DNA of 64,000 nucleotides from the NCBI GenBank assembly GCA_964035545.1, contig OZ037772.1, forward strand, positions 4,871,733 through 4,935,732, given 5' to 3'. The position numbers were made by a program, and so were the translations under genes. The DNA is from Bugula neritina (Eukaryota; Bryozoa; Gymnolaemata; Cheilostomatida; Bugulidae). The notes beneath the pieces are model-generated. The model saw only the letters and a list, made by a program, of their open reading frames with translations, had not been told where the DNA came from and searched no databases. Positions 1 to 11,400 of this stretch are shown here, piece by piece; the first letter of the stretch is position 1, and every line of letters begins with the position of its first letter.

Positions 1-88
1 TAGTTCGCATGCACTATTGCACAATCATACATTAGAAACTTTTTGAGAGCAATTAATTTCATTGGTTGGCACTCAAATTTAGTAGCCT

Positions 89-1738
89 ATGAGTCATTAT
101 CATAGCACACGGCTGCGTGTTCAACAACACTTAAAGCATATAAAAATATCATTAGAAATTATTAGTGAATTCCATTTGCTAATAACTCGAGAATTGGTGG
201 ACAACATTACATTAATTCGTGCAAAAGAGCTGCAAAAACAGCTTCTAAACAATCAAACTGTACAAGAAGCCGAACAACATTTAACAGAAGCTCGCGGTTT
301 AGGTATAAGTGAGGAGAAGCTGCAAAATATACTGCGTGAATTTGATCAGATTGCAGGCGATAGAAAAACTATTTTAACAAAACTTGAGCATTGGCTTCAT
401 ACAACGGACGCCAATAGTTCTGACGGCAAAAATAGCACTTTCAAAATAGCAAAAGTTGTTGTGAGATCTCGCGTGTTACCATCCATCTCTCCCTCAGATA
501 TTTCAAAAATTGTCAAAACGCACGCAAAAGCTAGTCATTCCTCTAGTAAGTCAAAAAATTCAGTCAAGTCGGAACACGCTGGACCTGCAAAATCCGTCAG
601 CTTACATAGTTTTTATTATCAATCTAATCACTCCAAGTCTAAGAAATCGCATTATTTTAGTCACCATATTGGCAATTCCAGACATTCTGAAGCTAGTGAC
701 ATATCCTCATCTCATGCACCTGATTCTGCTAGTAGCACTTGGAAAACAAGAGCTACTGGTACGTCTAGATCCTCCAAATCTGATGCATCATACTATAAAG
801 CTCAATTAGCTAAATATGTGGCTAAAGTTGCTGCTGCTGAAGCAAAGTTTCAAGCAGAGTGTGAAGCTCGGCAGGTTGAAGAGGAAATACAGAGTTTTGA
901 GCTCAAGCACAAAGAGCAAATCCTCACTCGCAAAGGCCACATTGCCGAGCTGAAACTCAAAGCTGAAATCGATGCAGAGAAAGCTCAGCTCAATGCATTT
1001 CAGCAAGCCCTAGACGATGAGCTTGAAACTGAGCTTAGAGATACTCTCATGAGACCCCCTTCTAGAGCATCTCATAACTCATTGAAGCCTTCACCATTTC
1101 TGCAATCTCCACATCATATTGACCTCTCAAATCAATTCCCATCAACTGGAGGTCAACCAGTTCTCGGTATAAAGCAGTCTTTAATGACTAAGGAGGAGTT
1201 GCCTCACCAAAGCCCAGTTATCCACGAAGATCCTTATGAAAAATATCCACAAGTCAACTCAGCTGCTCATCTTCCCACACACCAAAATACTCATCCCACA
1301 CTTACACACTTGCAATCACCTAACCCACTTACTAATCTGACCACTACAGATTTATCTGCTGCTATAGGGAAGAGTATAGGTGACTCAATGGCCGCCGCTA
1401 TGACAATGCAAGCCAATCATCTTCCCACTCTTGACAAGTTTACTGGTGATCCGGTTGGGTACGCAGATTGGAAGCTGGCCTTTGATGGTTTGATTGGTTC
1501 TTGTCCATATACCGATTTACAGAAGCTCCATTTGTTGAGAGAGTATGTGGATGGCGATGCCAAGCAGGCTATAAGGGGCTATTTCTCATTGCAAAGTCCA
1601 AATGCGTATCAAAATGCATTACATGCTCTCGAAACTGAGTTTAATTCGGAAGAGCTAATTGAAGAGCAGTTTCTAGATCGACTAGAAGCATGGCCTAGAG
1701 TAACTGATGCCAAATCTCTCAAGAGTTACAGTTACTTC
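89..1738 (+). pseudogene. BEL/Pao gag, 5' part (DUF1759-like)
   Basis: The structural gag gene of the BEL/Pao element, first segment. The start at 89 is the first ATG of a long open frame. The N-terminal half is a charged, serine-rich linker with a helical coiled-coil-like stretch around residues 250-310. The conserved part begins near residue 450 (LDKFTGDPVGYADWKLAF) and continues as a capsid-like DUF1759 helix bundle (HLLREYVDGDAKQAI, FLDRLEAWPRV). The frame is cut at base 1738 by the MITE whose TTAA begins at 1739; the residues after that up to a stop at 1823-1825 come from the MITE. The gag resumes at 2438 in another absolute frame, which is exactly the shift that a 695-bp insertion produces. 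Confidence 0.85.
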
Positions 1739-2437
1739 TTAACCCTTTCGCGATCAACTTTGAAGTTACGTAATTTTATGCCTCGTTTGAGTTTATCGCG
1801 AATTTTGCTAGCAAATTTTGCATAACTTTCAATTTCATTATTAAAAGTTACACTTGCTTTTGGCCTTAAATAAACTGGTTATTATATTTCTAAGAGTATT
1901 TTATATTATAAAAAAAAATTCTTAAAGTGACGGGAGACCTTAATTCTAGCTAAAATCAGTCATTTTAATTTGACCTCTCAGAACCGCCATTTTGAAATTG
2001 AAAAATTAAAAAGATAAAATTAATTTATAATATGATTCAAAGTATAGTGACTTTAACATTTCTGTATATTTAAATGTTCTTCTAAATGTTATCTGAATAA
2101 AATAAACTTGCTCTCTATAATTTGACAGCAGTTTCTTGCATTTGAAAGTAGCGTTAAAATTTAGTGATAATTTTAAAATTTAAGGATTAAATTGAAAAGC
2201 AACTAGCTGGCTTGCTAGCTAATAATTTAATCAATTTTAATGGCTATAATTATCCAAAAATTACCAAGCTGTACTATCAGCAACAATTACAAAAACTTTT
2301 AGGCTGTCCGGTTGAAAACTTGAAGTTTAAAGTAAGCGCTATTGTTTGTTTACCTAAAAGACCATATATGATCCATTGATCTGTGGATAGTGTCGCTTTG
2401 AGGGACATATATGGTCCATTGATCGCGTAAGGGTTAA
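1739..2437. mobile_element. piggyBac-type MITE inserted in gag
   Basis: A non-autonomous DNA transposon. It is flanked by TTAA at 1739-1742 and 2434-2437. The inner ends are inverted: CCCTTTCGCGATCAA at 1743-1757 and TTGATCGCGTAAGGG at 2419-2433, 14 of 15 positions matching. A TTAA target duplication with ends starting CCC is the hallmark of piggyBac-family elements. Near the right end there is a subterminal repeat of the type CATATATGRTCCATTGATC (2363-2381 and 2404-2422). The ~691-bp body is AT-rich and has no transposase reading frame, so it depended on an autonomous relative. It interrupts the BEL gag and is therefore younger than that element. Confidence 0.88.
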
Positions 2438-3110
2438 ACCAATGTCTATCTGCCTCAAGGCAGATATCTGGTTTGGAAGTCCTGGACAGAAAACGGGAGA
2501 ACAAAAAGCTAGCGAGTGTTCTGCCCAACAACCTTTAAGAACGATGATTAAAACACGCCATTGCAGAGGAGGAAAAGAGGAAAGTGTTCCCATCCTTTCA
2601 TAAATTTGCAGACTTTGTAGCACATGAGGCTAAAATTTCTTGTAGTAATTTGAGAGAAAAATGTAAAAGTGGGCCCAGTAAAACTGCATTCAAGCCAATT
2701 ACCAAACAAAACAACAGTAAACACTCAATTACATTAAAATCTGAAACAACATTACCAGCACCAAATATTTCAAAGACTTCAGAATCAGTCATAAATCAAC
2801 AAAAACATGCTAATAAGTCACAACACACTGACAACCAGTCAGCAAAACAACAAAACAGCCTGTCATTTGACCAAAAGCAGAGAAAAGAACCAGAATGTGC
2901 ATATTGCCTCTCAAACAAAAAACCCAGATGGAAACATCACACTGCTCACTGCTAGAATTTAGCAAAACTTTCTGCTCAACAAGTAAATGACTTCCTTGCT
3001 AGCAACAGCTTATGTTTCAAATGTGCCGTAAGCGGTCACAGCTACAAAAACTGCAACATGAAACCAGTATGCGAGATTTGTAAGCAAGCTCATTCCACAA
3101 TATTTCACCA
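2438..3110 (+). pseudogene. BEL/Pao gag, 3' part with zinc knuckles
   Basis: Continuation of gag after the MITE. The frame is broken by stops at 2536-2538 and 2545-2547, then runs open from 2548 to a TAG at 2953-2955 and on into pol. It carries the nucleocapsid region: a Cys/His cluster just before the TAG (CAYCL..HHTAHC), then CFKCAVSGHSYKNC (CX2CX4HX4C) around 3016-3057 and a shorter CEICKQAHSTIFH. These knuckles bind RNA in BEL/Pao gag proteins. At least three nonsense changes show long inactivity. Confidence 0.75.
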
Positions 3111-5061
3111 GAAATACACTTCACAACCCACAAAGCAAGCAGATGAAAGTAAAATGCAATGTTCAAACCAAAATAAAAATAGCACTGTATGCAATAATTT
3201 TTCCATAAACACATCACAAACACTCATGTCTATGACTCTTCCTGTCTGGGTTTCTTCTGTCAAAGATCCACACACAAAAGTATTAACATATGCCAATCTT
3301 GACTCAGGCAGCGACTCATGTTATATAACCAATTCTATTGTTGAACAACTCACATGCATCAAAAAACCAACTAAACTGCCAATGGCAGCAATGACACACC
3401 AAAACTTTGAGCTAGATACAATGGTAACCGATGACCTAATCATCAAAGGATATAGCTGCAATAAGGAGGTGAAACTTCCTAATGTGTATTCTGCAGAAGA
3501 AATACCTGCCAAGTATGAGTCTATTCCACAGGCGGGTGCTCTTACCACCTGGCCACATTTACGAGACTTATCAGAAAACATGGTCAAAGGACAAAAAATC
3601 TCAGTAGGTCTACTCATTGGAGGCAATTGCCCATTAGCCTTCAAACCTAGAGAGGTACTAGTGGGAAACGACGCAGACGATGAACCATTTGGCGTACGTA
3701 CTGACCTAGGGTGGGTTATCATGGGTAGTCTAGCTACAAATAACACACATGATGACAATTCAGGCAAGAAAACAACAATAGTCAATAAAACCGTAACTCA
3801 ATCACTCAAGAAAGCTAAAACCACAGTATCTTTCAAATGTCAAACTGAAACATCAAAACAAATAACCAAAATAATAAATATATTAGCTCAAGATTTCAAG
3901 GAATGTGTAACAGACAAAAAAGCGGCTTCTGTAGAAGACCGAGCATTTTTGTCTCTCATGAAACAAGAAACAAAGATTATTGATGGTCATGTCACCATGC
4001 CTTTACCTTTCAAACACAAACCACCGCAAAATAACAGTTTTAAAACAGCAAAAAATCGATGCAATTCACTACTAAAAAAGTTTTCTAAGAACCAAAACTT
4101 GAAAAACCAGTACACAGAGTTCATGAAAGACCCCATTAGCAAGGGTGAGGCTGAAATTGTTCCACAAGACGTAGCTAGCCATGAGGACAACACATGGTGC
4201 ATACCACATTTCGAAGTATGGCATCCAAAGAAGCCAGACAAGATTAGAGTAGTTTTCGATGGTGCTGCAAAGACAGATGGAAAGTGCATAAACGACTATC
4301 TCATGACAGGTCCAGATCATCTTAACAGTCTCACTGGTATTCTCCTTCGCTTCCACCAGGAACAGATTGCTGTTACATGTGATATTGAGCGAATGTTTCA
4401 CCAATTTCGTGTTGCAACGGAAGATACAGATTATCTCCGATTTTTCTGGCTAGATGAACGTGGTGAAATAGCAGTGTTCTGCATGAAAGTGCATGTGTTT
4501 GGAGCGACCTCATCTCCTGCATGTGCAACATATGGCCTACGTTATCTGGCTGACCAATACAGCACAGATGATCCATCAAGTCAACAAGCTCGAAACTTCG
4601 TTAGAAATCAGTTCTATGTGGATGATGGCTTACTTAGTATGCCTGACGCAACATCTGCAACAAAAGTACTTACTGAGGCAATGGGAATTTGCCAACAAGG
4701 TAAAGTACACTTGCACAAGAGTCTTTCTAACGAGAAAGAAGTATTAAATTAATTCCCCAAATCTGAACAATTGGCAACTCTGCATGATCTTGACCTAAAC
4801 TCTGACTGTCTTCCAACTGAAAGAACTTTGGGATTGATGTGGAATTCTGAGCAAGATTCCTTTCGGTTTCAAGTTAATCTCGCTGATAAGCCCAACACTA
4901 GACGAGGTTTGCTCTCAAATGTAGCCTCGGTCTTTGATCCACTTGGTCTCATATCACCGGTTGTACTGCAAGGTAAAATGGTTCTCCATGATCTTTGCAG
5001 AAAACATTTGGACTGGGATGATCCTTTAGATGAAGGCATGCTGGCAAAATGGTTGCCATAG
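3058..5061 (+). pseudogene. BEL/Pao pol: aspartic protease and RT
   Basis: The pol segment with a retropepsin-like aspartic protease and reverse transcriptase. The protease active site is LDSGSDSCYI (codons from about 3298). A linker follows, then RT: FDGAAKTDGKCINDYL in the fingers, CDIERMFHQFRV around the first catalytic Asp, and the active site YVDD at 4615-4626. The frame is the same as the zinc-knuckle segment. A TAA at 4750-4752 interrupts RT just before the FPKSEQLATL region, and a TAG at 5059-5061 follows the connection domain (GLLSNVASVFDPLGLISPVV). The key RT residues are intact, so the lesions are nonsense changes only. Confidence 0.85.
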
Positions 5062-7138
5062 AAACAAGGCCTCAAAGTTCTTGAACACCTATCAATTCCT
5101 AGAAACTACATACCATCATCATTTGGAACACCTGCTAAGGTGGAGGTCCATACCTTTAGCTAAGCGAGTACAATGGGCTACGGCCAATGCTCCTACTTGC
5201 AATTTGTAAGCCCAGGCAAACATGTGCATGTTGCTTTAATCTGTAGCAAAGGTCGTGTCACTCCGCTCAAAGCTATTACTGTTCCTAGATTGGAACTTCA
5301 AGCAGCACGTGGGGCTGTAGATTTAAGCCTCAAGGCTGCAGAAGAGCTAGGTATGGACCATGTAGCTCAGTACTTTTATTCTGACTCAGAAGTAGTTCTT
5401 GGTTATATAAAGCACACACAGGCTAGATATCACACATTTGTTGCAAATCGAGTTCAGCAAATCCGTGACAGCTCCAATGCCGACAACTGGTTTCATGTCT
5501 CGACTAAACTCAACCCTGCATATCATGCATCACAAGGGTTATCACCAAAGCAAATTTTCTCTCCTGAGTGCAATTGGTTCACAGGACCAGACTTCTTGTG
5601 GAATGAACTTCTTATACTCCCTCATCAGAAAAAGTTCACCAACTCACATGACGAACAAGAAGTGAAAGTTTCATTAGCCACTCAACACATCTTTGCTCCT
5701 CTTAGTCAGCGTATAACCATTTTCTCTGACCTAGATTACACTCTTAAGGTTATCGCTAGAATCCAAACAGCACTATGCAAAACCCCTCTCACTCAGCAGG
5801 AGAAACGCCAAAAAGCGTTACACTCTTTGGTCAAGTCAGTTCAATCAGAATTTTTCACTCCAGAAATCAAGCAACTCCAACAAACTCAGACTACATCCAA
5901 GCATAGCTCCATTGCAAAACTATACCCATTTCTAAATAAGACGGGTCTGCTCAGGGTGGGAGGAAGGCTACAAAACAGTAAATTGCTATCATTCGAAGAT
6001 AAACATCCTTTACTCTTACCTAAGCATAGTCATTTCACTACGCTTATCATAAATGACACACATGCTAAACTAGGACACCTTGGCTTAGAGTATACCCTGT
6101 CTAAAATAAGATCACAGGGATTTTGGATCATCGGTGGTAAATCCACAATTTCATCAAAGTTACGTCTCTGTGTAACATGGAAAAGAATCAAAGCTAAACC
6201 CTTGACACCACAACTGGCAACATTACCATCAGTGAGAGTTAACGAAGCCCCTCCTTTCACCCACTGTGGATTATATTGTTTCGGCCCTTTTATTGTCAAG
6301 GACGGTAGAAAAGAATCGAAACGATATGGCTTGATAGTCACATGTATGGCTTCACGAGCTGTTCACATTGAACTTTTAGAGGACATGACTACTGACAGCT
6401 TTATAAACGCTATCAGGACTGTGGTAGCCATCAGGGGTCCAATTCAGACAATTCAATCAGACCAAGGTACCAACTTCATTGGTGATGCGAGTCTTCTACA
6501 AAGTGATGGGACCGACAGCAAACTTAAATCTATGAACATCACAATGAATTTCAACCCTCCTCACTCTAGCAATTTTGGAGGAGTGTGGGAAAGGCAGATA
6601 AGGATTATCCGTTCTGTGCTACAGGGCCTTGGAACAAGACATGGTGGGAGGCTCTCTACCTCTTTGCTACAAACTTTGTTTTATGGAGTGATGGCCATCA
6701 TAAACTGTCGACCATTAACCTCAACAACTGATGACATGCCTCTAATCACCCCAAACATGTTGTTGACTATGAAGTCTGACGTTGTTCTACCACCTCCAAG
6801 CACATTTGAGGAGGCAGACATATATGCGAGGAAGCGTTGGAGAGTGGTCCAGCAGTTGGCAAATGAATTTTGGACAAGCAATACTTGCTTTATTTACAGT
6901 CGCGGCAAAATGGGTAAATAAAGTACCAGAGATCAGGGTGGGGGATATCGTTATATTGTGTGACAACAATGCAGTAAGAAATCAGTGGCCTTTAGCACAT
7001 GTTGTAGAATGCAACCTGTCTTATGACAGCGTTGTTAGATTAGTTAAGGTGCTTGTTGTTAGTAAAACATACCCCAAAGACTCCAATAAAAGAGTCTATT
7101 TAACTCGACCAATATCAAAATTAGTTGTACTAGTCTGA
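5062..7138 (+). pseudogene. BEL/Pao pol: RNase H and integrase
   Basis: RNase H, integrase and the C-terminal DUF5641-like domain. A TAA at 5161-5163 replaces the Asp codon expected in the first RNase H motif (F-S-x-A-S context). The zinc-binding region shows HAKLGHLGLEYTLSKIRSQGFWI but ends CVTW (codon 6178-6180), where the family has CxxC. In the integrase core the first catalytic Asp (GxDxFGP in the family) reads GLYCFGP with Tyr at 6274-6276; the second Asp (IQSDQGTNF) and the Glu (GGVWERQIR) remain. A one-base frameshift around 6900-6920 moves the tail (VGDIVILCDNNAVRNQWPLA) into another frame, ending at 7138. The copy could not integrate by itself. Confidence 0.85.
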
Positions 7139-7182
7139 TCGAACTAGACATACATTCAAAATTGCAAGTCACTTCTAGAAAT

Positions 7183-7640
7183 TTCAGGTGGGAGTGTAAT
7201 TAATTGGAATGCCAGTGAAATTTCTTGCTCTCATCAAAACAAACAAAGTTAACCAATGTGCCTGTAATTAGGAAACCATTGCATTAGTCATGTATATGTA
7301 GCTGTTTTGCTTTTATGGCTATGACAATTTTGCACACGACAGTCAACATGATTTCCTCATGTGTACGATTTCACTATGACTAAGTTATATAAATAGTTTT
7401 TTACACCATCAGCTTCAGGAAATGATTCATTCATTGAAGTATAGTTTACTCTCAGCTCTCCTTTTATGCTACACTTTCAGTCAGCTAACATGTAGCATAA
7501 ACTGCTGAGTAACCTTTCACTTAGGTTATGTTAAAATTTTTGTTGCATTTAAATCAATATTATCAAAGTAGGAAATAAATATCTACTACATTAACATCAA
7601 AGTTATAAGCTCCATTCCTGGATGGTCAAACAAGGTAATT
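7183..7640 (+). repeat. Probable polypurine tract and 3' LTR
   Basis: After the end of pol there is a purine-rich tract (TTCAGGTGGGAG, 7183-7194) followed by TGTAATTAA at 7195, a plausible LTR start. Inside lie a TATA box (TATATAAAT, 7386-7394) and a polyadenylation signal (AATAAA, 7574-7579), in the order expected of U3-R-U5. The end cannot be fixed because the matching 5' LTR is not in the window; bases 1-88 show no clear similarity to it. Confidence 0.4.
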
Positions 7641-8284
7641 ATTGTTATTGTAGTATTTTTGGCAATCATTTATGGCATTTGTATTATCTTTTTTAATATC
7701 AATTTTAATAATTTAGATGGTTTATACTGATTTTTATAGCAAGACTTGTTCTTTACTTGAAGCTTATTAGTTATAGTGTCAAATTATCACTGATAAAAGT
7801 TTTATCACATATTATCATTCATTATGGCATATTCACAATTTCATTAATTGTAGTTTTCACCGACAGTTTTACCAATAAAACATCAGTAGAGACTGAAGAC
7901 CACATTGTGCCTGTTTACAAACCAGGGATGATAGTTTACAGTTAATTTGACAATCTTTAAATTTTCAAGTATAACAAAAACAATTTATTTTAGCAAATCA
8001 CCTGTAATTATCGAAAAGAAATTATTTCATATGTGAATAAAATTTTAGTTGTACATCTGATGCTTTACTCAGTTTTGAAAAAAAGGCTAATGCTGCATGC
8101 AGTACATGTTTCACATGCATATGTAACATCTACTGTTTATCTACTAATGTATTTTATTCCGACTTCATTTTCCATCGAATAAAATCTGTATGTCAATCGG
8201 CAATTTTATGCTAGAATTAAATTGCTTTAACTTAAGATGGTTGTATTACTATGTGATGCTTCAACTGGTATATGTTTACTATAG

Positions 8285-8425
8285 CATGTCTAATCTGAAG
8301 AATCTAGAGGCTCTTCATACGCGAGAGAATAACTTCAGTGAAGGATTACCTGATGTAGTCACTTCAATGACATCTCTAAGGATGTTGGATATGCATATCT
8401 GTGAACTACCAACTCTACCTGAGAG
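8285..8425 (+). CDS. LRR exon of the Roco gene
   Basis: An exon of 141 bp coding two leucine-rich repeats of about 23 residues (MSNLKNLEALHTRENNFSEG and LRMLDMHICELPTLPES). The acceptor is ...TTTACTATAG at 8284, and the donor GTTAGT starts at 8426. It starts and ends in phase 2, so the last codon is completed by the first base of the exon at 12463, producing a normal LRR junction (LPES followed by LQYLEELQYLN). Symmetric phase-2 LRR exons allow whole-repeat exon duplication. No further LRR exon was found between the BEL element and this point. Confidence 0.72.
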
Positions 8426-11400
8426 GTTAGTGAGAATGCATTAAATAAAGTGTGCATTAGTGTGAAGGATATAGTTCTGCAATAGAAGTACTTATTTGTT
8501 TATTAAAATTATATACAGTTTTTAAAGTTCTACAGTTTTACATTTGTTCTGCATTTCTTAAGTGCAGTATATTAGGTTCACAGTAGAATCACAAGTACCA
8601 ACTTTGTTACATACTTCCCATTGAAAATCAACCAACAGCTTGCCAGCTGACGCACTAACTATTACACTACAAGGGTAATCCTAACACTCCATGCAACCAG
8701 TTATTCTAAACTCTGCTTGTCCCCTTACTACTCATTCAGTTTAGGCTTCCTGGGCCTCTCAACTCTCTTGGCGTACTACCAAAATGCTATACTAAATGTG
8801 AAAGAGCTTGCTAACAATTACACATGGGTCACTGGGTAATCTCAATACCCCACTAAGCTGTTCACATGTGCATTCAGCTCCCTGCTACCATAAAGCTATT
8901 CATGTGCACTAACCGTCATGATGTATAAGTTTCAATCACAGGTTGTAATTCTACACGCTCTTACTTTCAAATGGAAGGACATCACAATTACTAGACATCA
9001 AATTATTATAAGCACATTACAGGGAGCCTCAATGAAATAAAATATTAGAATATAATTATATCATCGTTATTTATGCAGTTATGTGTTGCAAGAAAACCTA
9101 ATCTTTATGATGGTTAGAGAGTAAACAGTTATACAGGATTTATCAAATTGCATTTCATTGGTTTGTAACACATGAACATTTATATAGTATAATGGCTGTA
9201 CACAGTTGTAACTTTTGACTGAGAAATTTAAAGAAAGTTGCTTTTTTGAGGCCGCAGATATTTCTGCAAATTAATAGACATCAAATAAATATGAACTAAG
9301 TATATGCAGCCTTTCGTGAAATAAATTACAAAAAAATATAATCATTTTTATTATTATCATTATTATCATAGTAGGTCAGGTCACATAGAATGCCTGCTAC
9401 CGGATAACCATGAAAACCGGTACAACCTGTTTCATGGGTCGAGTGGTCAGCGACTAAACTGACAAGTGGGTTAGACTGGACATCCTTAGGTCTGTAGTGT
9501 GGGGGGGGAGGGTGGCTACGCCTGTCATTGTGAGGTGACACATACTCCCAGAAGAGCAGGGGTTAACATACCTATCTCTTGGTCAGTCCCTGCCGATTGT
9601 GGGTTTTTGATCATGCAAAAGCCAGTAGTACCTTAATTCCTTTGCAAGCAGTTTTCATGAAGTGGTCTGTCAATAGCACATTCATGCCGGCTCGGACATC
9701 GCTTGGAAGAACAAGGTCGGCACCAATCTGTTCTCACTCCGGCAGTAAGCAAAAAGTGTGCTAGGAGTAGGAAGAAAAAAAGGAAGAGATGTTCCTTTAT
9801 ATGTAAAAGAATGGAATGTACAAGCACTAATAGATTGATCACAATCCCAGAGTTCAGAGAGACAGACTGCTTTTATAGCCATAGAGATAGAGAGTTATGG
9901 CATCGATGTGGCTACACTTAGTGAAATAATTTTGTCAGGCTATAATAGCTTAGTAGATGATGGGTATACTTTCTACTGGAGTGGATAGTCAGCTGATAAA
10001 AGAAGAGAAGCAGAGATAGAATTTGTCATCAAAAACGAGGTTGCTCTTCACCTTGGGTGAAGGACCAACTCCTATAAAATATCGAATCTTGACAATGAGG
10101 CTTCCTCTTCAAAGGAGATTTCACGCGACTTTTATTAGTGTATATACTTCTACTACGACAAATACTGAAGGACTAAATAAACAGTTTAACAATGATCTGA
10201 GAGACAAGATCAATTTTGTTCTAGTTAATAATGAATTGATACTGATTGATGATTTTATTGCAAAGATAGGCTCAGTTTCTGAGAAATGGAAAGGAGTACT
10301 TTGTAGTCATTTTGTAAGTAAGTGCAATGGAAATAGAGAATTTCTTCTAGCTTTCTGTTTAGAGTACAGTCTTGTGATAACTAATACCATCTTTAAACAC
10401 AAGGAATCACACAAGATTACATAAATAGAAGAGATGCAGATCTGTTTGATGTTACTCATTTTAAGTCTATAACTAAAACTACTACGGAGTTGGTGAAAAA
10501 CTTGCTAATTGCCGGTGATAGTGCTTTAATTGTTTATCATTCTGATGATATACAGACTCCAGTTAACAGTTTTTCTCATTCTGCAAAAGATTGTAGCTTT
10601 AAAATTTACATGAAAAAGAGAGAACGCCTTTATCAGCCTCCAAAATTTCAAAGTGCAACATGTCAGCCAAACCGTATAGCCATCAAATGAAAACCTTTGA
10701 AAAGGTGTCAGACATTTAAGTACCTTAGAAGAACAGAAGCTGTAGACGCTAAACTAAATAATGAAAGTTTCTTGAGAATAGGAAGTGCTAGTGCAGTGCA
10801 TGTAAAGTTGAGCACAAGACTTTGAACTTATTGTAATGTTTAAATCAAAATCAAGTGTCAGGTGTATAGTGCTACGGTATGCGTTGCCTTACTCCATGGT
10901 GCTGAAACCTGGAACATATACAGTGTGCAAGCAGACGGACTGCAAACATATTTAATTCGACATCTCCACTCAATTATGGGTATCTTTTGAAGGGACAAGA
11001 ATACTAACAAATAATTACTGAACAGAGCTAGTTTATCATCGCTAAAATCTATCCTCATGTATATAAATTTGAGACAGCCAGGAGATCTTGAGAGGGTAGA
11101 TCATAGTCACTTACTTGGACAACTTTTTTATTTGCAGCTGAAAAAAAGTAAGCAAAACCAAGGAAGGCTCCGATTGAAATTTAAAACTACTCTAAAGTGA
11201 AATATTAAAAAGATAGACATGGTCAGAGATAACTGGCAAAAGATGGCTGAATGTAGAAAAGGATGGAAATGTTTGATTAAACCAAATTGAAAACAGCCAT
11301 TGTCGCACCGAAAAACTGCTATGATGATGATTCTCCTTGTTATTGTTCACAGGATAGTTAAGGGCATCCTCACTAAGAATATCATAAATTTCTCTCAAAA

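Larger units (their letters stand above)
1..7640 (+). mobile_element. BEL/Pao LTR retrotransposon, inactivated
   Basis: An LTR retrotransposon of the BEL/Pao group in the plus orientation. Recognisable in order are a gag with a DUF1759-like region, zinc knuckles, an aspartic protease (DUF1758/A17 type), RT with YVDD, RNase H, an integrase with zinc-binding and core domains, and a DUF5641-like tail ending at 7138. The copy is dead: a MITE splits gag, and there are stops at 2536, 2545, 2953, 4750, 5059 and 5161, catalytic substitutions in the integrase, and a frameshift near 6905. The 5' LTR lies mostly or wholly upstream of the window. The 3' LTR probably begins at about 7195, after a purine-rich tract, but its end (about 7640) is a guess because there is no 5' LTR copy to compare. 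The element sits upstream of the first visible Roco LRR exon, in what is probably an intron of that gene or its 5' flank. Confidence 0.9.

Noticed and set aside
1-88. 5' LTR and primer-binding site of the BEL element
   Set aside because: Bases 1-88 show no clear match to the proposed 3' LTR, and no convincing complement to a tRNA 3' end.
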